DNA of 64,000 nt, taken from positions 124,001 through 188,000 of the forward strand of contig JAIQGF010000009.1 of assembly GCA_020072845.1 (NCBI GenBank), read 5' to 3'. The notes under the pieces are model-generated. The model was not told the origin of the DNA, did no database searches, and saw only the letters and a program-made list of their open reading frames with translations. The stretch's first letter is position 1; each line of letters begins with the position of its first letter. Shown here one piece after another: positions 32,515 to 40,034 of the stretch. A program made the translations under genes and the position numbers. The DNA is from Terriglobia bacterium (GTDB taxonomy: Bacteria > Acidobacteriota > Terriglobia > Terriglobales > Acidobacteriaceae).

Positions 32515-34125
32515 TTATTCGATCCCCAGGCTCTTCCACATCCGATCAACCTTCTCTTTGGTAGCGCGGTCCATGGTGATCTCATCCGGCCAGGGCCGCG
32601 TGAAGCCTTCGCTCGGCCATTTGCGCGTGGCATCCACGCCCATCTTCGACCCGAAATCCGGCAGCCGCGAGGCGTGGTCCAGCGAGTCAACCGGACCCAG
32701 CGTGAACTGAATGTCGCGCTCCGGATCGATGTTGTTGAACGCCCGCAGTACCACCTCGCGCAGGTCCTGCACGTCGCAATCTTCGTCCACCACAACGATG
32801 CATTTGGTGAACATGGCCTGCCCCAGCGACCAGATCGCGTTCATCACCTTGCGCGCCTGTCCCGGATAGGACTTGCGTATGGACACGATCATCAGGTTGT
32901 GGAACACGCCTTCCACCGGCAGGTTGACGTCCACCAGTTCGGGAATCGTCAGCGTCATCAGCGGCAGGAAAATTCGCTCCACCGCCTTGCCCATCCATGC
33001 GTCCTCCATCGGCGGCTTGCCGACGATCGTGGTCGCGTAAATGGGGTCCCGCCGGTGCGTGATGCAGGTTACGTGGAAGACGGGATAGAGATCTTCCAGC
33101 GAGTAGAAGCCGGTGTGATCGCCGAACGGACCCTCGGTGCGCAGCTCGTCAAGATTGACATAGCCCTCCAGCACGATCTCCGACGTCGCCGGCACTTCCA
33201 GGTCCACCGTCTCGCACTTCACCAGTTCCACCGGCTTCTCCCGCAGGAAGCCGGCGATCATGAATTCCTCCACATCGGGCGGCGCCGGCACGATCGCTGC
33301 AAAGGTCAGCGCGGGCTCGGTGCCGATGGCGACCGCGACTTCCATTTTTCCCTGCGGCCGCTCGCCGTCGGGCACGCGCGCGCCACCCGACGTCCGCGCC
33401 ATGATGTCAACGCTGGATGTGGCGCGGGCGCCCTCGCCCGCGGCTTTCTCCGCCATCGCCTCGACCGCTGGCGACTGGCGACTGGCGACCGGCGACTGCG
33501 ATGCTGCCGCCCTTCGCATTGCCTCGCGGTAATGTTCCGCGCCCACCTTCTGCCGCTGCCAATGCATGCCGGCGGTGCGCTCGTCGTACACCTGCATGCG
33601 ATACATCCCGACGTTGCGCTTGCCGGTGCGCGGGTCGCGGCTGATCACGCACGGCAACGTGATGAACCGTCCCGCGTCTTTCGGCCAGCATTGCAGGATG
33701 GGAAAATCGAGCAGCGAGAATCTGTCCTTCTTGATCACTTCCTTGCACGGCCCGGTCGCCACCGTCTTGGGGAAAAACTTGCCGAGGTCGGCCAGCATCG
33801 GGAGCATCTTGATTTTGTCCAGCAACCCCTGCGGCGACTTCACGTCCATGAACATCCGCAGCCGCTCGGCGATTTCGTCCAGCGACTCCACTCCCAGCGC
33901 CATATTCATTCGCCGCGCCGAACCGAACTGGTTGATCAGCACTTTCGACCCGGCATAGCCCTTCACGTTCTCAAACAGCAGCGCCGGCGACCCGAGCGCG
34001 TTCTTGCTCACCCGGTCGGTAATTTCGGTGATTTCCAGAATCGGGTCCACCTCGGCGCGCACCCGTTTCAGTTCGCCGGCCTTTTCCAGCGCCGCTATCC
34101 ACTCGCGCAGATCGTTGTAGGCCAT
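32515..34125 (-). CDS. ubiD: UbiD family decarboxylase with repeat-derived insert
   Basis: The protein has 536 residues from the ATG at 34125. UbiD motifs are clear: LREWIAALEKAGELKRV, RFITLPCVISRDPRTGKRNVGMYRMQV, the E-x-P/DHTGFY active-site area (LRTEGPFGDHTGFYSLEDLYPVF) and KSYPGQARKVMNAIWSL. These enzymes use prenylated FMN (made by UbiX) to decarboxylate aromatic or unsaturated acids, e.g. in ubiquinone or menaquinone synthesis. Residues about 208-258 (SQSPVASRQSPAVEA... GARATSSVDIMARTSGG) are an insert coded by a heptanucleotide array and a CCCT hairpin, in frame. No ubiX is visible nearby. Confidence 0.92.
   Translation of the reverse strand: MAYNDLREWIAALEKAGELKRVRAEVDPILEITEITDRVSKNALGSPALLFENVKGYAGSKVLINQFGSARRMNMALGVESLDEIAERLRMFMDVKSPQGLLDKIKMLPMLADLGKFFPKTVATGPCKEVIKKDRFSLLDFPILQCWPKDAGRFITLPCVISRDPRTGKRNVGMYRMQVYDERTAGMHWQRQKVGAEHYREAMRRAAASQSPVASRQSPAVEAMAEKAAGEGARATSSVDIMARTSGGARVPDGERPQGKMEVAVAIGTEPALTFAAIVPAPPDVEEFMIAGFLREKPVELVKCETVDLEVPATSEIVLEGYVNLDELRTEGPFGDHTGFYSLEDLYPVFHVTCITHRRDPIYATTIVGKPPMEDAWMGKAVERIFLPLMTLTIPELVDVNLPVEGVFHNLMIVSIRKSYPGQARKVMNAIWSLGQAMFTKCIVVVDEDCDVQDLREVVLRAFNNIDPERDIQFTLGPVDSLDHASRLPDFGSKMGVDATRKWPSEGFTRPWPDEITMDRATKEKVDRMWKSLGIE
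33423..33442. repeat. CCCT-loop hairpin, copy 3, inside ubiD
   Basis: CGCGGGCG-CCCT-CGCCCGCG, a perfect 8-bp stem, in the ubiD coding sequence. It codes for part of the insert. Confidence 0.8.
33469..33500. repeat. Heptanucleotide array (GACTGGC) inside ubiD
   Basis: GACTGGC, GACTGGC, GACCGGC, GACTGCG, coding on the minus strand for SQSPVASRQSP. It keeps the reading frame. Confidence 0.85.
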
Positions 34126-34200
34126 GGTCAGGAGTCCAGTACGACGCACGATTATAGCGAGCCCGGACGGCGACCACGGGTGATATTCTCAACCAAAGCC

Positions 34201-34410
34201 ATGCGTCTGCTCATCAATGGCGAAGAGCGCGAGTTTGCCGCCGACCGGTTCACCCTGGCCGTCCTGGTCGAACAACTCGGCATGAAAGCGGACCGCGTGG
34301 CCATCGAACTCAACCGCGACATTGTCGCCCGCGACCGCTGGCCCGCCACGCTCCTCTGCGAAGGCGACCGCCTCGAGATCGTCCATTTCGTCGGCGGCGG
34401 CCGCTCCTGA
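34201..34410 (+). CDS. thiS: Sulfur carrier protein ThiS
   Basis: The protein has 69 residues: MRLLINGEEREF, then LAVLVEQLGMKADRVAIELN, ending DRLEIVHFVGGGRS. It is the ubiquitin-fold sulfur donor for the thiazole part of thiamine. The C-terminal GG used for adenylation is not terminal here: GRS follows, so either processing occurs or the GGG-RS end works differently. No thiG or thiF adjoin, and no TPP riboswitch is apparent in the 50 bp before it. It is divergent from ubiD. Confidence 0.85.
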   Translation: MRLLINGEEREFAADRFTLAVLVEQLGMKADRVAIELNRDIVARDRWPATLLCEGDRLEIVHFVGGGRS

Positions 34411-34474
34411 TTCCGGCATTTCCGTTTTGAATTCATCCGCGCCGTTGTGGTCAACCCTTGCGGCCGGTTTCATC

Positions 34475-34514
34475 TTGACATTCAACATCCCACGCCTAGA
34501 ATGTTTTAAACATT
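34475..34514 (+). promoter_or_regulatory. Sigma-70 promoter with operator palindrome for the MerR gene
   Basis: TTGACA (34475-34480), 16 bp, TAGAAT (34497-34502): near-consensus. AATGTTT-T-AAACATT (34500-34514) is a perfect 15-bp palindrome over the -10 end and start site, well placed for autorepression. The MerR ATG is at 34556. Confidence 0.75.
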
Positions 34515-34555
34515 TTCAGTTGCAAATGTCTTTTCGATTTGGGGTTGCGTGAGGC

Positions 34556-35080
34556 ATGGAGCAGAGGTTCACATCGAACGAGGTCATGGCGCTGACCGGC
34601 CTTAGCGCTCGCCAGCTCCAATGGTGGGACGAGCGCGGCCTGGTGGTACCGCTCAAGCAGGGCCACCGCCGGCTGTACTCGCTGGACGACGTCGCGGAAG
34701 TGGCGGTGATCTGCGATCTGCGGCGGCGCGGCTTCTCGTTGCAGCGCGTCCGCGTGGTGATTCGTTTTCTGCAGAAGGAATTCGGCAAGCGCCTGGTGGA
34801 GACCGTCAGCGCCGCCTCCGATTACCACCTGCTTACCGACGGCAAGCGCCTGTTCCTGGAAACTTCACCCCGGCAGGTGATCGACATCCTGAAAAACTCG
34901 CGCCAGCCGATGTTCACCATTTGCCTGAGCGATACGGTGCGGCAAATCCGCGCCGAGCTACCAGCAATGCGACCCGAGGCTGCGCCACAACGGCGCACTG
35001 CGGGCGCGCACTCTCGTGAGAGGAAAACAGTCCGCTCTGATTCCGGTGCGCGGCGGTTGCGCGCCCGGCGCATTTCCTAG
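34556..35080 (+). CDS. MerR family transcriptional regulator
   Basis: The protein has 174 residues. The N-terminal winged helix reads FTSNEVMALTGLSARQLQWWDERGLVVPLKQGHRRLYSLDDVAEVAVICDLRRRGFSL, close to MerR/MlrA-type DNA-binding domains. Residues 70-130 form a helical dimer and effector region without the MerR metal cysteines; the tail is basic and low-complexity. It has its own near-consensus promoter with an overlapping palindrome. The next gene, a small zinc-ribbon-like protein 29 nt downstream, may be co-transcribed. Its effector is unknown. Confidence 0.85.
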   Translation: MEQRFTSNEVMALTGLSARQLQWWDERGLVVPLKQGHRRLYSLDDVAEVAVICDLRRRGFSLQRVRVVIRFLQKEFGKRLVETVSAASDYHLLTDGKRLFLETSPRQVIDILKNSRQPMFTICLSDTVRQIRAELPAMRPEAAPQRRTAGAHSRERKTVRSDSGARRLRARRIS

Positions 35081-35109
35081 GAGCACGGCATCTACTGTGG
35101 AGGTGACGG

Positions 35110-35373
35110 ATGGTCGCTGAGATTGACGTCCTGAACGAGTGGATCCCGGAGCAGATGGGCCCCGGCGCGATGTTCGTGCTGGAAAATGCCGGCGAAGTCG
35201 GCGAGGCCGACGACCCCTACTGGGCGGTCCTGGCCTGCCCGGCTTGCGGCACGCTGGGCTTGATCACCCGTCGCCAGATTGCCGGGCTCATTCCCATCAT
35301 CTGCGGTTCCGATAAGTGCTCGGCGCAGTTTTTCCTGATCGAAGGCCAGGTCGTCGCACGCCAGCCGAGTTAG
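35110..35373 (+). CDS. Small protein with paired cysteines (possible zinc ribbon)
   Basis: The protein has 87 residues behind a GGAGG. It begins with VAEIDVLNEWIPEQMGPGAMFVLENAGEVG, has LACPACGTLG near residue 43, and IICGSDKCSAQFFL near 65. The CPAC and CGSDKC pairs would fit one zinc site. I do not recognise a named family. It may be co-transcribed with the MerR regulator. Confidence 0.65.
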   Translation: MVAEIDVLNEWIPEQMGPGAMFVLENAGEVGEADDPYWAVLACPACGTLGLITRRQIAGLIPIICGSDKCSAQFFLIEGQVVARQPS

Positions 35374-35460
35374 CTTTTGCTGCCCGGCGGTTCGCCGCGC
35401 GAGTGGAAAGGAAATTCTTCGGACCACCACCATCGCCTGGCGAGCATGTGTTCAGCTAAC

Positions 35461-35486
35461 AACCAGAAACCAGAAACTAGAAACTG
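35461..35486. repeat. Heptanucleotide array (ACCAGAA)
   Basis: ACCAGAA, ACCAGAA, ACTAGAA, ACTG just before the aminotransferase stop on the other strand. Confidence 0.7.
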
Positions 35487-35488
35487 CC

Positions 35489-36355
35489 TCACTTCACTGC
35501 CGCGGCCGCTCGCGCCAAATACTCTTTCACGTACTCCTCGAACAGCTTTGCCAATTTTTGCGTCACCGGACCCGGCGCCTGCTTCATGGCCCGCTTTTCG
35601 ATGTGCGAAATCGGCTGCACGTGCCGCGTGGTTGAGGTGATGAAGACCTCGTCGGCGTAGTAGAAGTCTTCCAGCTTCAGCACCCGTTCGGTGATCGACA
35701 CCCCAATCTTGGGGCCTTCTTCCATCAAAATGGCGCGGCTGACCCCGGCCAGGCACCCGGAACTCAGCGGAGGCGTGGCCACGTCGCCACCCCGGATGCA
35801 GTAGATATTGGCCGCCGTGCACTCCGCAACCTCGCCGCGTTCATTCAGCAGCAGCGCATCGTCGCAGCCGCGCCGGTGCGCCTGCTCCACCATCCACGCG
35901 TTGTTCAGCCACGAGGTCACCTTGGTTCCGGTCAGCGGGTGCGCGGCATGGCGCCCGTGCTCCTGCACCGACAGGGTGGTCGGACCCACGCGCTCGGGCA
36001 CGTCCATGGCGTACATGATCAGATCCACTTGCGGGAACGGCTCGGCGCTCTTCCAGATTCCGATGGTGTTGAAGATGAAATAAATCCGCACGCAGGCGTT
36101 GCCGATTCGGTTGGCCTGCAGCATTTGCAGCATGGCATCGCGCACTTCACCCAGGCTGGTCTTCAGCGGAAGCTGGATGCGCCCCGCATCGCGCGAAAGG
36201 CGCTCATAGTGGCGCTCCAGGGCGAACGGAATGCCGTCATACACACGGACTGTGCTGAAAATTCCCCAACCGTTGATCAGGCCCGCCTGCCCGGGCGACA
36301 GCCGCACCTCTTCCAGGGGAAGCACACGGTCATTGTGATAGATGAATCGGTGCAT
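35489..36355 (-). CDS. Aminotransferase class IV
   Basis: The protein has 288 residues. The PLP lysine lies in PLTGTKVTSWLNNAWMVEQAH, and GEVAECTAANIYCIRG is the class IV fold-type signature; FSTVRVYDGIPFALERHYERLSRDA is the N-terminal substrate region. The family includes IlvE (branched-chain), D-alanine aminotransferase and PabC aminodeoxychorismate lyase. The sequence does not decide among them; the size and the lack of pab neighbours slightly favour an IlvE-like or D-amino acid role. Confidence 0.88.
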   Translation of the reverse strand: MHRFIYHNDRVLPLEEVRLSPGQAGLINGWGIFSTVRVYDGIPFALERHYERLSRDAGRIQLPLKTSLGEVRDAMLQMLQANRIGNACVRIYFIFNTIGIWKSAEPFPQVDLIMYAMDVPERVGPTTLSVQEHGRHAAHPLTGTKVTSWLNNAWMVEQAHRRGCDDALLLNERGEVAECTAANIYCIRGGDVATPPLSSGCLAGVSRAILMEEGPKIGVSITERVLKLEDFYYADEVFITSTTRHVQPISHIEKRAMKQAPGPVTQKLAKLFEEYVKEYLARAAAAVK

Positions 36356-36441
36356 GCGGCCTCCATCGAGCCTGCTGTAGTGGGAGCTTCTATTCTAAAC
36401 GGAAGCGCAAATCAGCGTGTACGCCAGGGTGGGCGCGAGCC

Positions 36442-37188
36442 TCACCGGGTGCTGTCACGGCCGGTCCAGCGCGCCAGGGCCCGCCGGGTACCGCGCACGG
36501 CATTGCGCAAAAGCTTCTTGCGGCGCTGCGATTCGTAGAGTTCCGGATGCACCATGCCGAGCACCTCCGGCGTCTTCTCGGGCAGGTGGTAGCGCGGCGC
36601 GGCGGAATCGGCGACATACAGAACCGTGTTTTGCCGGTACCACACCTCCACGCGATCATCATTCCAGATTCGCGGACGGATGAAATCGTATGCGGAATAA
36701 TTCCTGGCTCGAAACAGCGCCTGCCAATACGCCGGCCACTGCTCGTTGACATGGTGCACTCCGCCCTGGCCCGGGATTGCGGCCGAGAACAGGACTACGT
36801 CCGACAGGGAAGTCAGCGTGCCGGCCAGCGTCGCCGCGGAGGTTGCCGGCAGGTGCTCGGCGACTTCGCAGGAAATTGCCAGATCAAACTTCCGCTCCGC
36901 TTGCAGGGGCTGGCGGAGATCAACCGCCGCGAACCGAGCTTGCGGAATGCACAACTGGGTGACGTGCGGGCCATCGTACCCAAGGTAGTCATGCGCGCCG
37001 AGTTCATAGGCCGCACGCAACCACGTCCCGGTCCCGCAGCCAAGGTCTACGACACTGCGCGGGGTGACGATAGAGAAAACCAGCGGCAGCACGATCATCG
37101 CCGAGCGATAGGATCCCTCGTTCTTGCCCGCATAAAACTCCTCGTCATACGGGCTGCTGGGCGAGGGACGGCCTTTCCGCGTCGTCAT
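36442..37188 (-). CDS. Class I SAM-dependent methyltransferase
   Basis: The protein has 248 residues from the ATG at 37188 (MTTRKGRPSPSSPYDEEFYAGKN). VVDLGCGTGTWLRAAYELGAHDYLGYDGPHV is the SAM-binding motif I with the acidic end; FDLAISCEVAEHLP is motif II. YDEEFYAG near the start is shared by methyltransferases of surface-glycan clusters. The C-terminal 60 residues are basic. Its substrate is unknown, and its neighbours give no pathway. Confidence 0.82.
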   Translation of the reverse strand: MTTRKGRPSPSSPYDEEFYAGKNEGSYRSAMIVLPLVFSIVTPRSVVDLGCGTGTWLRAAYELGAHDYLGYDGPHVTQLCIPQARFAAVDLRQPLQAERKFDLAISCEVAEHLPATSAATLAGTLTSLSDVVLFSAAIPGQGGVHHVNEQWPAYWQALFRARNYSAYDFIRPRIWNDDRVEVWYRQNTVLYVADSAAPRYHLPEKTPEVLGMVHPELYESQRRKKLLRNAVRGTRRALARWTGRDSTR

Positions 37189-37480
37189 GGCGAAATCATA
37201 CAGCAGCCCAAAATGACACGGCATCGCTCCGCTTTTCGCTCGCAGGTGCCGCTCCCCCATTGCGAACTCGCTCACCAGCAGTATGATTCGGGGGATTCAG
37301 AGCTGAAACAGGAAATTCCGGTTAGCCTCTTGGGGAAAGTTTCGGAGGTCTCGGACAAAAATATCGAAACCTGGGCGTAAAGTGATCCCTTGCGGACAGA
37401 CCCCAAGTTGCATCTAATTAGCATGATGAAGAAGCAGTGAGCGTGAACCGACCCATTGCGCTCAAAAGGAGCACGGATCA

Positions 37481-38224
37481 ATGAAACGAGCGGGCATTCT
37501 CAGCACAGCAGTTCTGTTCTTGCTTCTCGGAAACACTGCCCCTGCCAACGCACAGCAAGAGCAACGCGGTAAGGAGCAGGGCAAATCGCAACCAGGGCAG
37601 CAACATCAACAGGCGAAACCCGCGCCGCAACCGCATCAGCAACCCGCGCCGCAAACGCATCAGCAACCCGCGCAGCAACCGCATCAGCAGCCGCCATCAC
37701 CGCGCTCAGGCGCAATCCCTTATCAAACAAAAGTTCAACCAACCAACCGGCCTGCGCATGCTCAGGAGAAACCTCAATCGAGCTACGGCACCGCCTATCA
37801 CGGCGGCGTCAAGCCCGGCGGCCCTACCTATGGTGGCGTCCACCATAGCGGTGTCCCACAACAGAAAGCACAGGTGCACAGCGGCTTCGGCCAGTCGCGC
37901 GCCAGGTCGTGGGATCACGACCACCGCACCTGGGCGCAGCGCGGCGGCTACAACGGCTACCGCATACCTGATGACCGCTTCCGGACCTACTGGGGGAGAG
38001 GGCACTACTTCCGCATTTACAGCCTGCCGATGCTTTTCGTAGGCGGGTATCCACGCTTCCGCTACGACGGCTATTGGGTCACCTTCGTTGATCCGTGGCC
38101 GGAAATGTGGCCGGCAGACTGGTACGAAACCGACGACGTATATCTGGATTACACCGACGATGGGTACTACCTGTATGACCTCACCCGTCCCGGCCCCGGT
38201 ATCGCCGTCACCATCTCGTTCTGA
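37481..38224 (+). CDS. Exported Q/H/P-rich protein, acidobacterial type
   Basis: The protein has 247 residues behind AAAGGAG. A signal peptide runs to about residue 25 (AGILSTAVLFLLLGNTAPANA). Residues 26-75 are low-complexity with repeats of HQQPAPQ. A C-terminal domain of about 100 residues follows: WDHDHRTWAQRGGYNGYRIPDDRF, YWGRGHYFRIYSLP, and YWVTFVDPWPEMWPADWYETDDVYLDYTDDGYYLYD. Similar aromatic-rich domains occur in many acidobacterial periplasmic or envelope proteins with no known activity. The histidines could bind metal. Function unknown. Confidence 0.75.
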   Translation: MKRAGILSTAVLFLLLGNTAPANAQQEQRGKEQGKSQPGQQHQQAKPAPQPHQQPAPQTHQQPAQQPHQQPPSPRSGAIPYQTKVQPTNRPAHAQEKPQSSYGTAYHGGVKPGGPTYGGVHHSGVPQQKAQVHSGFGQSRARSWDHDHRTWAQRGGYNGYRIPDDRFRTYWGRGHYFRIYSLPMLFVGGYPRFRYDGYWVTFVDPWPEMWPADWYETDDVYLDYTDDGYYLYDLTRPGPGIAVTISF

Positions 38225-38550
38225 CGAGATGGAAGGGAAACGGGACGGGATTGAACTCCCGTTCCGAATTCGACCATGGTTCTCGCGCCGGCGCCGATTG
38301 CAGGTGGCCGGGGTGTCGACTCGTGTTCCTTTCCAATGGGCAGCATGCGAGGCGGCACAGCACGATGAGCATGGCGTGTAGCCGCATCTTCCTCGCGCCG
38401 GCCTGCCAGTTGGCCGTGGTGGAGCGGCTGTGTGACAATAACCCTGATGCACAGGCTGGGATGACTGACACCTGATCTGGCGTCGAGCCCGCCACCACAG
38501 GCGGGCGAGACCGTTAGTGCCAGCTCGCGTTCATCGCGTCAGTTGATGTT
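38225..38550. other. 326-bp gap without a gene
   Basis: Between the exported protein and tRNA-Leu. I see no credible reading frame, no array, and no clear promoter. Confidence 0.5.
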
Positions 38551-38639
<89 letters not shown>

Positions 38640-38834
38640 CTTTCAGAGCCGTACTCTCGCCCCGATTTGAACGCGTCCCAACATGGGACGGTCAGCCGCC
38701 GGACTGACTGCAAGTCGTTGATTCTTTTACTTCTACGCCTGTGTGTGCAGCCACCAGTTAGTGGTGTAATCAGTTGATTCGCAAGCACTTGCCGGCTGCT
38801 GGCGGGAGCACGCGTTTTTTTTCATTTTTTTTGC

Positions 38835-38863
38835 TTGTTCAAGCGGGGAAAAAGCCTTAAAAT
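38835..38863 (+). promoter_or_regulatory. Candidate sigma-70 promoter in the gap after tRNA-Leu
   Basis: TTGTTC, 17 bp, TAAAAT. It would give a leader of about 150 nt before the small gene at 39023. T-rich runs at 38813-38833 precede it. The rest of the 383-bp gap (38640-39022) holds no gene that I can support. Confidence 0.5.
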
Positions 38864-39022
38864 CGTTAGTTTTGGCGGGGTTTCTGGAACGCATCTAGGG
38901 CCGAGGCATGGGGCAAGTCGGCGCGTTTCCCATGAATCCTTCCCGCTGTTTTTGGAATCCAATCAGTTGGCCCTTAAAAATCTAGGACATAAATCCATTC
39001 TTGAGGCAGGTCAGAACTCATC

Positions 39023-39250
39023 ATGGCGAAGCGACGTGGAAATCCGAACTGGGGCAAGCCTGAGCCGATTGGTCCGGTTGTCCCGACCATTACCGAGTTC
39101 GAGCAAGTGGTGCGCGAGTTCAAGCTTTCACCCGATCAGTACTTGCGTTCGACGCGGCTCCGCGAGTGGGCGCGCCGCAACAAGAACTCCAAGTACATCC
39201 CCGAACCGTTGCTGGAAGCGTGGGGATTTGAAATCGAGTCCACTCTGTAG
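39023..39250 (+). CDS. Small conserved-type protein of unknown function
   Basis: The protein has 75 residues: MAKRRGNPNWGKPEPIGPVV, then TITEFEQVVREFKLSPDQYLRSTRLREWARRNKNSKYIPEPLLEAWGFEIE. It is basic at the start with one or two helices after. It is followed at 21 nt by a good terminator, and has a promoter candidate upstream, so it looks like a real monocistronic gene. Function unknown; nucleic-acid binding is a guess from charge. Confidence 0.75.
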   Translation: MAKRRGNPNWGKPEPIGPVVPTITEFEQVVREFKLSPDQYLRSTRLREWARRNKNSKYIPEPLLEAWGFEIESTL

Positions 39251-39270
39251 TCGGTCGCATTCCGCAATGC

Positions 39271-39295
39271 GGGCCGCCGGCATGGCGGCCCTTTT
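39271..39295 (+). terminator. Rho-independent terminator
   Basis: GGGCCGCC, loop GGCAT, GGCGGCCC, TTTT. It follows the 75-residue gene by 20 nt. Confidence 0.85.
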
Positions 39296-39303
39296 CATTT
39301 GGA

Positions 39304-39425
39304 ATTGGCGATTAGTGATCTGCGATTTCCTGCCTGCTCAAGTGCCCGTCCCCGCTCCACCGGTTCGCGACATTCAACCAAGCACAGCAATTCACTGAAT
39401 CACGAATCACGCAACCGCAGATCAC
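39304..39425. repeat. Inverted arms of GCGATTAGTGATC / GAATCAC type
   Basis: Left arm 39304-39329 (GGCGATTAGTGATCTGCGAT) and right arm 39393-39425 (TGAATCACGAATCACGCAAC). They are partly complementary, with a 63-bp spacer. Confidence 0.6.
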
Positions 39426-39428
39426 AAA

Positions 39429-39917
39429 ATGACCCTCGCCCCTGACCAGCTTGCTGGTTTGATGTCTGCGATTAGTTTTGCGGCCGGGTGGAGCGTCCAT
39501 GCAACCGTCGCCACACTCGGTCGGCTGACCCGCGCCGGCTTCCTCGCTCTCCCGCCGTCGCCGCACCTGGTCGGAAGCTGGCCCGTCATCGCGACCTGTG
39601 CGGTCATGTTTGTGATGGAGTTCTTCGCCGACAAAATTCCCACCTTCGACTGGATCTGGAACGCGCTGCACGCTTTCGTGCGCGTCCCGGTTGCGGGCTC
39701 GCTCGCCTACGCCGCCGCCGCCCATCTTTCTTCCCTGGCGCAGGCCATCAGCGCCTCTGCCGGAGGTGCCATCGCGCTGGCGGCGCACGGCGGCAAAACG
39801 GCAGCGCGAGCCGCGGGGTACCATAACCCCCCAAATCCTCGGGCTGCGCGGGCTCAAGGCAGCTCCGATTTCATTTTCCATAGCAGCCACTATGAAATCC
39901 TGAACCAGCCCTCGTAA
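39429..39917 (+). CDS. DUF4126-like membrane protein, C-terminus altered
   Basis: The frame has 162 residues. FAAGWSVHATVATLGRLTRAG, LPPSPHLVGSWPVIATCAVMFVMEFFADKIPTFDWIWNALHAFVRVPVAGSLAYAAA match the DUF4126 type inner-membrane family with about four helices. After residue 118 (HGGKTAARAA) the sequence becomes polar and unlike a membrane protein (HNPPNPRAARAQGSSDF), and the last expected helix is missing. This suggests a frameshift or 3' replacement. Function unknown. Confidence 0.65.
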   Translation: MTLAPDQLAGLMSAISFAAGWSVHATVATLGRLTRAGFLALPPSPHLVGSWPVIATCAVMFVMEFFADKIPTFDWIWNALHAFVRVPVAGSLAYAAAAHLSSLAQAISASAGGAIALAAHGGKTAARAAGYHNPPNPRAARAQGSSDFIFHSSHYEILNQPS

Positions 39918-40034
39918 CTCATCCCAAAATACAGCTTAAGTTGCTGATTCTAAGTTGCCAAGTTTTGGCCGACGACGTGCAGTGCTCAAGCTGGCTTTCC
40001 CCAGACAGACACAGACTCACGAACTGGAGGCAGT

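Noticed and set aside
34140-34200. TPP riboswitch before thiS
   Set aside because: The gap to ubiD is too short and no thi-box sequence is seen.
32674-34410. 578-codon plus-strand frame opposite ubiD
   Set aside because: It is a shadow of UbiD; it also runs through ThiS in another frame.
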